DNA of 37,234 nt from Candidatus Phocaeicola excrementigallinarum (lineage in GTDB: Bacteria; Bacteroidota; Bacteroidia; Bacteroidales; Bacteroidaceae): positions 1 through 37,234 of the forward strand of contig DWVR01000070.1 in the NCBI GenBank assembly GCA_019120125.1, in the 5' to 3' direction. Numbering within the stretch: the first letter of the stretch is position 1; each line of letters begins with the position of its first letter. The position numbers and the translations under genes were made by a program. Positions 1 through 7,412 of the stretch are shown here, in pieces. The notes beneath the pieces are model-generated. The model was not told the origin of the DNA and did no database searches. It saw only the letters and a list, made by a program, of their open reading frames with translations.

Positions 1-1
1 C

Positions 2-109
2 CTGATGAACTTGATTGCGGCATTGGGGGCCTATTGCTTCTTTGACAACAAGCCTGAAGCACTGCAAGGATACACAATCGAGCAGTCAAAACAATTGACT
101 TTGTTCTAA
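2..109 (+). CDS. Transposase, C-terminal end (partial at window edge)
   Basis: Only the last 35 codons are inside the window; the reading frame is open from the edge to TAA at 107-109. The tail contains the segment NLIAALGAYCFFDNKP and ends in QLTLF. I take it for the C-terminus of an IS DDE-type transposase because a second, decayed copy of a similar tail (AAYCFFEKKP, ending QLVMF) lies on the minus strand at 34919-35095, and both are followed by the same short sequence resembling an IS terminal repeat. The IS family cannot be assigned from so short a piece. Whether the rest of the element is intact lies outside the window. Confidence 0.6.
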   Translation: MMNLIAALGAYCFFDNKPEALQGYTIEQSKQLTLF

Positions 110-110
110 T

Positions 111-128
111 GTTATCCCGAACTCACGT
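111..128 (+). mobile_element. Probable right terminal repeat of the insertion sequence
   Basis: GTTATCCCGAACTCACGT starts two bases after the transposase stop codon. The decayed transposase tail near 35 kb is followed, one base after its stop, by GTTATATCGAACTCGACGT (minus strand, 34918-34900). The shared core GTTATnnCGAACTC plus ACGT, at the same distance from two related transposase ends, is best explained as the IS terminal repeat. The exact outer boundary and any target-site duplication cannot be set without the other end. Confidence 0.55.
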
Positions 129-139
129 ATAAATATGAT

Positions 140-436
140 ATGAAGAACACGTACACCGTAACAGGAGTAAAGAATACAAGAGGATATTACATTCCGGTTT
201 ATCAAAACGGAACGCCACTATCCACAATATTCGTTCCGAACTCAAGTTCTTACAACAACCAGTTTTTTGAACTGACAAACGCTTATCTGCGTGTCAAATT
301 ATACATGGTGACTAAAATGCACGGCAAAGAAGAAACCACTATGTCGATGCGCACTTTCATACCGAAAATAGAATGGGACACACAGCTGTATAATGCCTAT
401 AAAAATCTCAGTCCGGAAGAAATTGCAAATTTATAA
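140..436 (+). CDS. Small hypothetical protein, possibly 5'-truncated by the IS
   Basis: This encodes 98 residues with no signal peptide or membrane segment; it is rich in Tyr, Asn and Thr and has a charged C-terminus (NLSPEEIANL). I do not recognise the family. The start codon is only 11 bases beyond the likely IS end, and the frame is open back to the transposase stop at 107-109, so the ATG may be an internal Met of a longer gene cut by the insertion. No clear ribosome binding site or Bacteroidetes promoter is visible before the start. It is followed by a hairpin at 465-493 that could end its transcript. Confidence 0.5.
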   Translation: MKNTYTVTGVKNTRGYYIPVYQNGTPLSTIFVPNSSSYNNQFFELTNAYLRVKLYMVTKMHGKEETTMSMRTFIPKIEWDTQLYNAYKNLSPEEIANL

Positions 437-464
437 ACGGATTGGTCTGAAAAATCCCTTTCAA

Positions 465-493
465 AGAGAGTGCATCGGGATGATGCGCTCTCT
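465..493 (+). terminator. Hairpin after the 98-residue gene
   Basis: AGAGAGTGCATC (465-476) pairs with GATGCGCTCTCT (482-493), 12 bp with one G-U pair and a 5-base loop. The following sequence (CTTATCC) is only weakly U-rich, so termination strength is uncertain. The hairpin also argues against starting the next gene at the upstream ATG at 470, which lies inside the left arm. Confidence 0.45.
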
Positions 494-538
494 CTTATCC
501 AAACATTCAATCTACTATACTATAAAAAAATATATATA

Positions 539-910
539 ATGAAACTAAAAACTTTCATGCTGGCACTATGCTATGCAATAATTCCCATATTAACCCATGC
601 AAATCCTGAGCGGATTAAATTCAACAAGAACAAAGATTATCAAGACCGCGACATGGGGAGCATAATCCCAGTAGAAGCATTCTGGGATAACAGTTGTAAG
701 GAGCTAAGTCTCATATTCTGGGACAATGGCCTGCCTGTATTCATCGAAGTCAAAGACGAAAAAGGAAACTGTATCTATGTCAATTCATACACCGTCAACA
801 AGAACAAACAAACTAACATCCCTCTCTCCGGTCTGCCGCCAGGAGAATACAGCATCCATGTCTCCAACGAAAAAACCGACATGACAGGAACATTCAGTTA
901 CAGCCTGTAA
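539..910 (+). CDS. Small secreted protein, DUF3244-like
   Basis: This encodes 123 residues. I chose the ATG at 539 because it opens a standard signal peptide (MKLKTFMLALCYAIIPILTHA, cleavage near residue 21); the ATG at 470 would add 23 residues and lies in a hairpin. The mature part has the layout of the DUF3244 family common in Bacteroides: a short beta-sandwich with a segment such as VFIEVKDEKGNCIYVNSY and a late LSGLPPGEYSIHV motif, which in many secreted Bacteroidetes proteins marks the last strands of a Por-secretion-like or Ig-like fold. The likely location is periplasm or outer surface. The function is unknown, and no partner gene is evident. Confidence 0.65.
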   Translation: MKLKTFMLALCYAIIPILTHANPERIKFNKNKDYQDRDMGSIIPVEAFWDNSCKELSLIFWDNGLPVFIEVKDEKGNCIYVNSYTVNKNKQTNIPLSGLPPGEYSIHVSNEKTDMTGTFSYSL

Positions 911-927
911 TTATAACCGGTAAAGAA

Positions 928-957
928 CGGATTAATCCGGATAAATTTGTATTTTTG
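928..957 (+). promoter_or_regulatory. Promoter region with 12-bp perfect palindrome before the TPR/HTH gene
   Basis: CGGATTAATCCG (928-939) is a perfect palindrome. Two overlapping candidates for the Bacteroidetes -7 element (TAnnTTTG) follow it: TAAATTTG at 942-949 and TATTTTTG at 950-957. The ATG is at 980. No good TTTG is found at the usual -33 distance. The palindrome sits where a regulator would contact the promoter, so it could be an operator, possibly for autoregulation. Confidence 0.45.
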
Positions 958-979
958 TAAACACACACGGAAATGATTT

Positions 980-2692
980 ATGAAAATACAAATTTATCTG
1001 ATTGTCATACCGTTTTTGCTGGTTGCGGCAGGATGCGGAAAAACGAAAGACAATCCACATCACTATATACTTGACAAGGCGGAACATCTGCTTGTCCACC
1101 ATGCAGACAGTGCGGAAATGCTGTTGGAAAGTCTGCCCGACCCCGACAACCTGCCCGACCGCGATTTCGCACGATGGTGCATGCTTTCCGGGAAAGCCAC
1201 CAACCATACACATGCCGACGCATGCACGACACGGCAATGGGAGCGTGCCACAGAATGGCTGGACAAAAACGGCTCCACGGCCGAAGGCATACAGGCACAT
1301 CTTTTTCTGGGAAGGGCGTATGCCGGCGACGGGGATTTCGACAAGGCGATGAAAACCTACGCCGAGGCACTGGACCATGCCAAGACATGCCAGGAATACA
1401 ATCTGGCAGGATATATCTGCACCTACATGGCCGATATCTATCGGGAAACCTTCCTCATGCAGAAAGTGAAGGACAAATATGCGGAAGCCGCTTCGCTGTT
1501 CTCCAAGGCAGGGAACCATAAAAGCCAGGCATACGCCCTGAAAAACCTCGCTTTGGAATACGTTATCACCGACTCTATAAAAGCCGCCCACCGCTTCATG
1601 GGCCAGGCCGACTCCATCGCAAGAAAGCTGGACATCCAACGGCTGAACTATGCCATCGCCAACGCATACACCGGAATATACGAGCACGAAAAGCAATATG
1701 ACAAAGCCGAAGAATACTGCAAGAAAGCAATGGCCCTCGACACAAGAGGCGGAAGGCAGGACTCGTTCGGGCTGGCATTCATCTATCTGGCCCAAGGAAA
1801 AACAGCCGAGGCAAAAAAACTGACAGACCGGCTGGCCGAAAAAGAGAATCCGAAAGACTACAGCATCAACGACCTGTATTACGGAATATTCAAATCGGAA
1901 GGCGACTACAAAACCGCACTGCGATTCAAGGAAACGGCCATGGAAACGCTGGATTCCATCTACCACAGACAAATGGAAATGAGAGTGCTGGAGACGGAGA
2001 AAAAATACAACCATCTGAAAACACTGGAAAAGAACGCCCGCCTTGAAAACGACAGACAACGGCTGTCCATCTATGCCATCCTCTCGACCTGCCTGCTGAC
2101 AATCGCCGGCCTCTCGCTTATCTTCTACCGCAAACATACGGCAATGAGACTCCGCTGGCGGGAAGAAGAACTGAAGACAATGGAAAAAGAACAAAAAGAA
2201 ACCGCAAGACTGTTGGCCGAAGCGGAAAACGAGCTGAAGGACATGCAGGGAGGCCGGGAAGACATGATCAGGCAACAGCAGAAAATCATTTCACTGACAG
2301 AACAGTTCAGACGGATGCAGAAACAACACATGGTAACTTCCGCCATCTGCAAGAAGCTGGCGACTCTGGCAAACAAAAAACAGCCGGGAAAAGACAGATG
2401 CCTGCTGACGGAAAAACTTTGGGAACAGCTGGCCGAAGAAACCGACAGAATCTACCCGGACTTACAGCCGTTGCTGCTGAGACATTTCGACAACCTCTCG
2501 GAAGACGAACAGCGGTACTGCCGCCTGCACATACTGGGATTCGACGGGAATGAAGAAGCCGTGCTGCTCGGCATAGCGCCGTCGTCGGTATGGATGAAAC
2601 GGAGCAGAATCAAGCAAAAGCTGGACACCTCCTCGCCCAAAAGCCTGTACGAGATATTGACCGGTGGGCTTACGGAGAATACGACTGTCTGA
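980..2692 (+). CDS. Membrane-anchored TPR protein with C-terminal HTH (putative one-component transcription regulator)
   Basis: This encodes 570 residues. The N-terminus has a lipobox-like signal (FLLVAAGC, Cys19). Residues 30-330 are helical TPR-like repeats (for example around 108-135, 145-175 and 225-252). A single membrane span lies at 363-383 (from LSIYAILSTCLL), followed by a coiled coil at 390-450 rich in Glu, Lys and Gln. The C-terminal 505-548 (LSEDEQRYCRLHILGFDGNE, then an RIKQKL end) resembles the helix-turn-helix of LuxR/sigma-70-region-4-like regulators. This architecture, with periplasmic TPR sensor, one span and cytoplasmic HTH, is common in Bacteroides. The TPR part presumably senses a periplasmic signal and the HTH binds DNA, but no target is identifiable. 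A lipid anchor and an internal span together are unusual; the first segment may simply be another membrane helix. Confidence 0.75.
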   Translation: MKIQIYLIVIPFLLVAAGCGKTKDNPHHYILDKAEHLLVHHADSAEMLLESLPDPDNLPDRDFARWCMLSGKATNHTHADACTTRQWERATEWLDKNGSTAEGIQAHLFLGRAYAGDGDFDKAMKTYAEALDHAKTCQEYNLAGYICTYMADIYRETFLMQKVKDKYAEAASLFSKAGNHKSQAYALKNLALEYVITDSIKAAHRFMGQADSIARKLDIQRLNYAIANAYTGIYEHEKQYDKAEEYCKKAMALDTRGGRQDSFGLAFIYLAQGKTAEAKKLTDRLAEKENPKDYSINDLYYGIFKSEGDYKTALRFKETAMETLDSIYHRQMEMRVLETEKKYNHLKTLEKNARLENDRQRLSIYAILSTCLLTIAGLSLIFYRKHTAMRLRWREEELKTMEKEQKETARLLAEAENELKDMQGGREDMIRQQQKIISLTEQFRRMQKQHMVTSAICKKLATLANKKQPGKDRCLLTEKLWEQLAEETDRIYPDLQPLLLRHFDNLSEDEQRYCRLHILGFDGNEEAVLLGIAPSSVWMKRSRIKQKLDTSSPKSLYEILTGGLTENTTV

Positions 2693-2719
2693 GCCTGTCA
2701 AACTTTTCTCTCCTTTTTG

Positions 2720-2750
2720 TTTGAATATTTGCGACAAAAAGGTATCTTTG
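2720..2750 (+). promoter_or_regulatory. Bacteroidetes-type promoter of the acyl-CoA synthetase operon
   Basis: TTTG at 2720-2723 and TATCTTTG at 2743-2750 are separated by 19 bp, which is the textbook spacing for the Bacteroidetes primary sigma factor. Transcription would begin near 2755-2760. This favours translation from the ATG at 2794 over the one at 2767, which would leave almost no leader. Confidence 0.7.
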
Positions 2751-2793
2751 CTCAAAAGAACCCGATTTGTGCAATTTATATCAGAATGATTTT

Positions 2794-4452
2794 ATGGAAA
2801 GAAGTTTTCTGGCCTTTGTGGAAGACAGCATCAAAAAAAATTGGGATATGGATGCGCTCACAGACTACAAAGGCGCCACATTACAATACAAAGACGTAGC
2901 CCGCAAGATTGAGAAACTTCACATCCTGCTTTACGAAAGTGGAGTCAAGCCCGGAGACAAAGTGGCTTTGTGCGGGCGCAACAGTTCCCATTGGGGTGTG
3001 GCGTTCCTTGCGATTCTGACTTATGGAGCAATAGCCGTCCCCATTCTCCATGAATTCAAGGCCGACAACATCCAGCACATCGTAAACCATTCCGATGCCC
3101 GCCTGCTGTTTGTGGGCGATGTGGTATGGGAGTCGCTCAACGAGGCCGAAATGCCCCTGCTGGAAGGAATCATCCTGATGACCGACTTCACCCTGCTAGT
3201 ATGCCGCAGCAAGCAACTGGAATATGCCCGCGAGCACCTGAACGAGATGTTCGGCAAGAAATTCCCACGCAACTTCAGAAAGGAACATGTAAGCTATCGG
3301 CGCGACGAGCCGGAAGAACTGGCCATCATCAACTATACCTCCGGGACCACCAGCTTCTCGAAAGGGGTCATGCTCCCCTACCGCTCCCTGTGGTCGAATA
3401 CCCAGTTCGCTTTCGAAGTATTGAACCTGAAACCCGGAAGCAGGGTAATATCCATCCTGCCGATGGCACACATGTATGGTCTGGCGTTCGAGTTCATCTA
3501 TGAAATCTGCGCCGGATGTCATGTCTATTTCCTGACCCGCATGCCGAGTCCGAAAATCATCTTTCAGGCATTCACCGACATCAAGCCGCATATCGTGATC
3601 TCCGTACCCCTTATCATTGAAAAGATCATCAAGAAAAACGTGCTCCCGAAGCTGGAGACCCTGAAGATGAAAATCCTTCTGAGACTCCCCATCATCAACG
3701 AAAAGATAGAATCCACCGTACGCGAATACATGATACAGGCGTTCGGAGGAAACTTCTACGAAGTGATTATAGGCGGCGCGGCATTCAACCAGGATGTGGA
3801 AAGACTGCTCAGGAACCTCGACTTTCCCTATACCGTGGGCTACGGAATGACAGAATGCGGCCCGATTATCTGCTACGAGGACTGGAAAAGCTACAAGCCA
3901 GGCACCTGTGGAAAGGCTGCCCCACGCATGGAAGTCAGGATCGACAGCAGCGATCCCGCCAACGTGGTAGGAGAAATATTGACACGCGGCGACAACGTGA
4001 TGCTGGGATATTACAAGAATCCGGAATCGACAGCACAGGTTCTTGACAAAGACGGCTGGCTCCATACCGGCGACTTGGGAGTCATGGACAAGGACGGAAA
4101 CATAACCATCAAGGGACGGAGCAAGAACATGCTTCTCGGACCGTCCGGACAGAATATCTACCCGGAGGAAATCGAGGAAAAGATCAGCAATCTTCCGTAT
4201 GTCAGCGAAAACATCGTGATCCAGCAAAGTGACAACAAGCTGACGGCACTGATCTATCCGGACTTTGACGAGGCATACGCACAAGGACTGACCGATGATG
4301 ACATCGCCAGAATCATGGAAGAAAACAGGGTGGCCGTCAACGCGGAACTTCCGGCATACTCGCAAATCGCCCATGTGAGAATCTATCCTGAAGAATTCGA
4401 GAAAACACCGAAGAAAAGTATCAAACGTTTCCTGTATCAGGACGTAAAATAA
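2794..4452 (+). CDS. AMP-dependent acyl-CoA synthetase/ligase (long-chain fatty acid type)
   Basis: This encodes 552 residues of the ANL superfamily, which activate a carboxylic acid as acyl-adenylate and then transfer it to CoA. Visible motifs: the P-loop-like YTSGTTSFSKG (181-191), GYGMTECGP for the adenylate, HTGDLG with the ATP-ribose Asp, the hinge GRSKNM, and a C-terminal Lys in KTPKKSIKRFLY. The ATG at 2794 is preferred to 2767 on promoter position and because the protein then begins in the usual way just before the first helix. The usual last Gly of the P-loop (SGTTG) is Ser here. The substrate is probably a medium- or long-chain fatty acid, but the sequence does not settle this. The stop is 8 bases before the next gene, so the two form an operon. 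Confidence 0.85.
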   Translation: MERSFLAFVEDSIKKNWDMDALTDYKGATLQYKDVARKIEKLHILLYESGVKPGDKVALCGRNSSHWGVAFLAILTYGAIAVPILHEFKADNIQHIVNHSDARLLFVGDVVWESLNEAEMPLLEGIILMTDFTLLVCRSKQLEYAREHLNEMFGKKFPRNFRKEHVSYRRDEPEELAIINYTSGTTSFSKGVMLPYRSLWSNTQFAFEVLNLKPGSRVISILPMAHMYGLAFEFIYEICAGCHVYFLTRMPSPKIIFQAFTDIKPHIVISVPLIIEKIIKKNVLPKLETLKMKILLRLPIINEKIESTVREYMIQAFGGNFYEVIIGGAAFNQDVERLLRNLDFPYTVGYGMTECGPIICYEDWKSYKPGTCGKAAPRMEVRIDSSDPANVVGEILTRGDNVMLGYYKNPESTAQVLDKDGWLHTGDLGVMDKDGNITIKGRSKNMLLGPSGQNIYPEEIEEKISNLPYVSENIVIQQSDNKLTALIYPDFDEAYAQGLTDDDIARIMEENRVAVNAELPAYSQIAHVRIYPEEFEKTPKKSIKRFLYQDVK

Positions 4453-4460
4453 AAGGACAA

Positions 4461-5714
4461 ATGAAACTTAACTTACTATCCGTACTGCTCACAGGAGGCA
4501 TCCTCCTTGGAGGATACTCCACCCTATCCGCACAACGGTTCACTTCAAAAGGACTGAAAAAGGGAGCCAATGTGTCACTGAACATCACGAGCAAGAAGAA
4601 ATCCCCGCAACGCACGTATGTGAATCTGGGACTGTTCAGCAACTTCACCTGCCTGAACGGATTCAGCCTGAACGCCATATCCAGTCTTCAGCACTATAAC
4701 GCCTACGGAATGCAAGTGACGGGATTCGCCAATATCACGGGACTGAAGTCCACCGGATTCCAGCTCGCGGGCATCACCAATGTCACCGGCCACAGGGCCT
4801 GCGGAGCCATCTTCGCCGGACTGATGAACGTAAGCGGAACATCGGCCTACGGGCTGGTCGCGTCAGGATTGGGAAACATTTCCGGAGGTGACATAAAAGG
4901 TATGGGAATCTCCGGTCTGCTCAATATAGGAGGAAAGGACACACGGGGACTGATGATCGGCGGACTGGGAAACGTGGCCGGAGAAGTGCAGGCAGGACTG
5001 GCCATCGGAGGACTGACCAACGTGTCGGGAGAATCATCCAGAGGTGTCCAGATAACGTCCCTCCTCAATGTGGCGGGACACTCGAACGAAGGCTGGCAAC
5101 TGGCCGGAGTAGGAAACGTGACCGTAACCAACAAAGGTATTCAGACTGCCGCATTCAACTTCAGCGCGGACAACAGAGGTGTCCAGCTGGGGGTAGGCAA
5201 TGTCAACACCGGAGGCAAGAAAGGTATCCAGATAGGCCTTGTGAACGTAAGCACAGACAGCTGTGCCCATCAGATAGGATGCGTCAATATCCAGCCCCAG
5301 ACACGGATCCAGCTGCTTGTGTCGGGCGGCAACACCAACAAAGGAAATGTAGCGGTCAGATTCAAGAACAAATACACGTACACCCAATTCGGCGCGGGAG
5401 TCTACTATCTGGGAACGGACAAGGATTTCTCCGTCAGCGCCTCCTACCGTACAGGCATATACTACAGCCTGACACCCAGGCTGGACATCAGCGCGGATAT
5501 CGGCTTCTATCACATAGAAAGCCTTGACAACAAGACATCTCATGGTTATCCGGCAAGAATGTATGCCCTGGAACCCAGAGTCAATCTGGAATACAGCATC
5601 ACACGCAAGTTCGGATTGTTCGCATCAGGAGGCTATAACTGGACACGCACCTACAAAGGAAACCACGCGTTTGACGACAAAGAAGTGTTTGAAGTAGGTA
5701 TGGTACTGTTCTGA
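4461..5714 (+). CDS. Secreted/outer-membrane protein with tandem 16-residue Gly-rich repeats
   Basis: This encodes 417 residues with a signal peptide (MKLNLLSVLLTGGILLGGYS, cleavage after TLSA-Q near 25). Residues 83-210 are eight exact-length 16-residue repeats with pattern GxxxxGLxNVxGxxxx (for example GFQLAGITNVTGHRAC); shorter 14-15-residue units continue to about 282, and a related unit at 67-82 precedes them. Residues 300-417 look like amphipathic beta-strands and end in VGMVLF, a terminal Phe typical of outer-membrane barrels. Such repeats occur in the LA_2272-type surface repeat family. A beta-solenoid or beta-rich passenger followed by a short barrel is the likely fold. It is the second gene of an operon with the acyl-CoA synthetase, which hints at a link to lipid or envelope metabolism; that link is inference. 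Confidence 0.75.
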   Translation: MKLNLLSVLLTGGILLGGYSTLSAQRFTSKGLKKGANVSLNITSKKKSPQRTYVNLGLFSNFTCLNGFSLNAISSLQHYNAYGMQVTGFANITGLKSTGFQLAGITNVTGHRACGAIFAGLMNVSGTSAYGLVASGLGNISGGDIKGMGISGLLNIGGKDTRGLMIGGLGNVAGEVQAGLAIGGLTNVSGESSRGVQITSLLNVAGHSNEGWQLAGVGNVTVTNKGIQTAAFNFSADNRGVQLGVGNVNTGGKKGIQIGLVNVSTDSCAHQIGCVNIQPQTRIQLLVSGGNTNKGNVAVRFKNKYTYTQFGAGVYYLGTDKDFSVSASYRTGIYYSLTPRLDISADIGFYHIESLDNKTSHGYPARMYALEPRVNLEYSITRKFGLFASGGYNWTRTYKGNHAFDDKEVFEVGMVLF

Positions 5715-5728
5715 AAAAGTACCATACC
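5697..5728. terminator. Hairpin overlapping the stop codon of the repeat protein gene
   Basis: GGTATGGTAC (5697-5706) and GTACCATACC (5719-5728) form a perfect 10-bp stem with a 12-base loop that contains the TGA stop (5712-5714). It lies between two convergent genes, and could stop transcripts from either side. Confidence 0.65.
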
Positions 5729-5756
5729 CCATTTATTACACAACGTATACGGAATG

Positions 5757-6350
5757 TCAATCATTCAGGCTCGCGGAACGCACACGGCTCAACGTCTCCG
5801 GACTCATCTGCAACAAAGAAGCGATATAGACCAAGGGAGCGCGTTTCAGAATCTCCGGATGCAATTGCATCAGCTTGACATAACGCTCGTGTGCAGGCTC
5901 GAAACGCAAAGTGTCCGCCTTAATCTGCGACTCGATCAATGATTCTTCAAAAACCCTGCGATACCATACGCCGATTTCCGCATCAGCAAGTGAAAGCTTT
6001 TCAACCGCCGTCTTCGGTATCTCCCATATCACGGAATTCTCAAGCGTCTCTATCATGAGACGCGAAGGCTCTGACTTCAGATAGCTCTCCAGACAAATGA
6101 CAATTCCACCCTCATAAGCAATGTGTTCTGTCAGATCCTTGTTGTATTTGAAATAAAACTGGCGCGTCATACCTTTTTCGATATAGCGGAGACATGTGCA
6201 GACCTCATTCTCGTCCAGAATACGCTCGCCTTTCTTATACTTTTTGCATTCCAGAACATCCGCCAGACAATGAAGCTGTTCTCTTGACAGCCGGCAATGG
6301 CGAGTGGATGCCAGAATACGTGCTATATCAATACTGTCTGTATTCATCAT
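5757..6350 (-). CDS. Crp/Fnr-family transcription regulator
   Basis: This encodes 197 residues (or 196 from the second Met at 6347). Residues 20-120 form the cyclic-nucleotide-binding-type beta-barrel (KKGERILDENEV, then YIEKGMTRQFYF, then the EGGIVICLESYL region). A long helix around 120-150 would be the dimer helix. The C-terminus has a short helix-turn-helix (YIASLLQMSPETLSRVRS). The conserved Arg/Glu pair for cAMP is not evident and there is no Cys cluster as in Fnr, so the effector is unknown. It follows the yitT-type gene by 25 bases on the same strand and is probably co-transcribed. Bacteroides carry many such regulators. Confidence 0.8.
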   Translation of the reverse strand: MMNTDSIDIARILASTRHCRLSREQLHCLADVLECKKYKKGERILDENEVCTCLRYIEKGMTRQFYFKYNKDLTEHIAYEGGIVICLESYLKSEPSRLMIETLENSVIWEIPKTAVEKLSLADAEIGVWYRRVFEESLIESQIKADTLRFEPAHERYVKLMQLHPEILKRAPLVYIASLLQMSPETLSRVRSASLND

Positions 6351-6375
6351 AAGAACTGTCTTACCGTTTTAACCA

Positions 6376-7263
6376 TCATTTCACCTTTATACGGTCGAAT
6401 CCCTCACCGAACACTCCGATTACCGCGCTCTGCGAGACAAAAGCTTTCGGGTCAATATCCTTAATCAGCCGAAAAATGGTACTCGACTCTCGTTTCTTGG
6501 CCAGTACGAACATCATCTTCACGCCATTATGCGTATAGCAGCCCACACCGTCGATAAATGTCACTCCACGGTGCAGATCCTGGTTGATCCGCTGGCCAAT
6601 TTCCTCATATTTGTTTGAGATAATGAAAAACTGTACCGACTGTCTGGCACTGTTCACCACTTGGTCGAGCACGAAACTGGAAATGAAAAGTACCACATAT
6701 CCATAGACAACCTTTTCCCAGCTGTGCAATACCAGAAAGCTGGAAGTGATGATAACCAAGTCACAAATCTGAATGACCCTTCCCAATGAAATATCCCTGT
6801 ATTTATGGACAACGGCGGCAATGATGTCAGTTCCTCCCGTACTTCCATTGGCCGAAAAGGCGATTCCGATGCCACCCCCGCAAAAAAACGCGCCCAACAC
6901 ACACGACATGAACGGCTGGTCGTGAATGATAGGTCCGGTAATGACATTCCCGATAATTTCCAGGATGACAGTCAGGACAAAGACCGCGAAAATGGTCTTC
7001 AGACAGAATTTCAACCCCAGAATCTTCAATGCCAACAGAAGAAGAGCCAGATTGATGATCAGATAAGTGTACTGCACAGGAAAACCCGTCGCCCAAAACA
7101 CAATGGACGCTATTCCCGGAACCGCGGTCGAAGGAATGTCACTCGGCAACAGAAACACAGTCCATCCGATGCCATACATAATCATTCCCAGAGCGATAAT
7201 CAGATAATCCTTGACTTCTCTCAACAATTTTTGTTTACGCGTAGCAGATAAAGCCGAACTCAT
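6376..7263 (-). CDS. YitT-family membrane protein (DUF161/DUF2179)
   Basis: This encodes 295 residues from the ATG at 7263; the upstream ATG at 7290 falls in the promoter element. Five or six hydrophobic segments fill the first two thirds (for example LIIALGMIMYGIGWTVFLL, the AGIG-like stretch with FCGGGIGIAFSANGSTGGTD, and VVLFISSFVLDQVV). The Gly-rich GSTGGTDI segment is the family hallmark. The last 80 residues form the soluble DUF2179 domain (from FIISNKYEEIGQRI), which resembles small regulatory or ligand-binding domains. The transported substrate is not known for this family. It is first in an operon with the Crp/Fnr gene. Confidence 0.85.
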   Translation of the reverse strand: MSSALSATRKQKLLREVKDYLIIALGMIMYGIGWTVFLLPSDIPSTAVPGIASIVFWATGFPVQYTYLIINLALLLLALKILGLKFCLKTIFAVFVLTVILEIIGNVITGPIIHDQPFMSCVLGAFFCGGGIGIAFSANGSTGGTDIIAAVVHKYRDISLGRVIQICDLVIITSSFLVLHSWEKVVYGYVVLFISSFVLDQVVNSARQSVQFFIISNKYEEIGQRINQDLHRGVTFIDGVGCYTHNGVKMMFVLAKKRESSTIFRLIKDIDPKAFVSQSAVIGVFGEGFDRIKVK

Positions 7264-7289
7264 TATTCTAAATATTTTAAAATTCCGCA

Positions 7290-7297
7290 CAAAAGTA
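7290..7297 (-). promoter_or_regulatory. Probable -7 element for the yitT-type gene
   Basis: TACTTTTG on the minus strand fits TAnnTTTG and lies 26 bases before the ATG at 7263. No clear -33 TTTG is present. Confidence 0.5.
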
Positions 7298-7386
7298 CGA
7301 AAAAATCCGTTTGCTTGACTTATATCAATTTTAAATCACAGGAAAAAATTTCAAAGAGGCTTTTTTTATAAGTTCCGTGAATTTCG

Positions 7387-7394
7387 TAATTTTG
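7387..7394 (+). promoter_or_regulatory. Probable -7 element for dapL
   Basis: TAATTTTG fits TAnnTTTG and ends 18 bases before the ATG at 7413; a T-run at 7361-7367 lies about where the -33 element is expected. This position also explains why translation should not start at the ATG at 7377, which would be upstream of the transcript start. Confidence 0.55.
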
Positions 7395-7412
7395 CAGCCA
7401 AATCAGAAACAA

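Noticed and set aside
932-2275. Long antisense ORF (447 codons) opposite the TPR/HTH gene
   Set aside because: It is a mirror of the G+C-rich codon use of the real gene; no signal, domain or promoter, and its sequence is rich in Cys and Phe without pattern.
3196-4374. Antisense ORF opposite the acyl-CoA synthetase
   Set aside because: Shadow frame; the plus strand has all ANL motifs.
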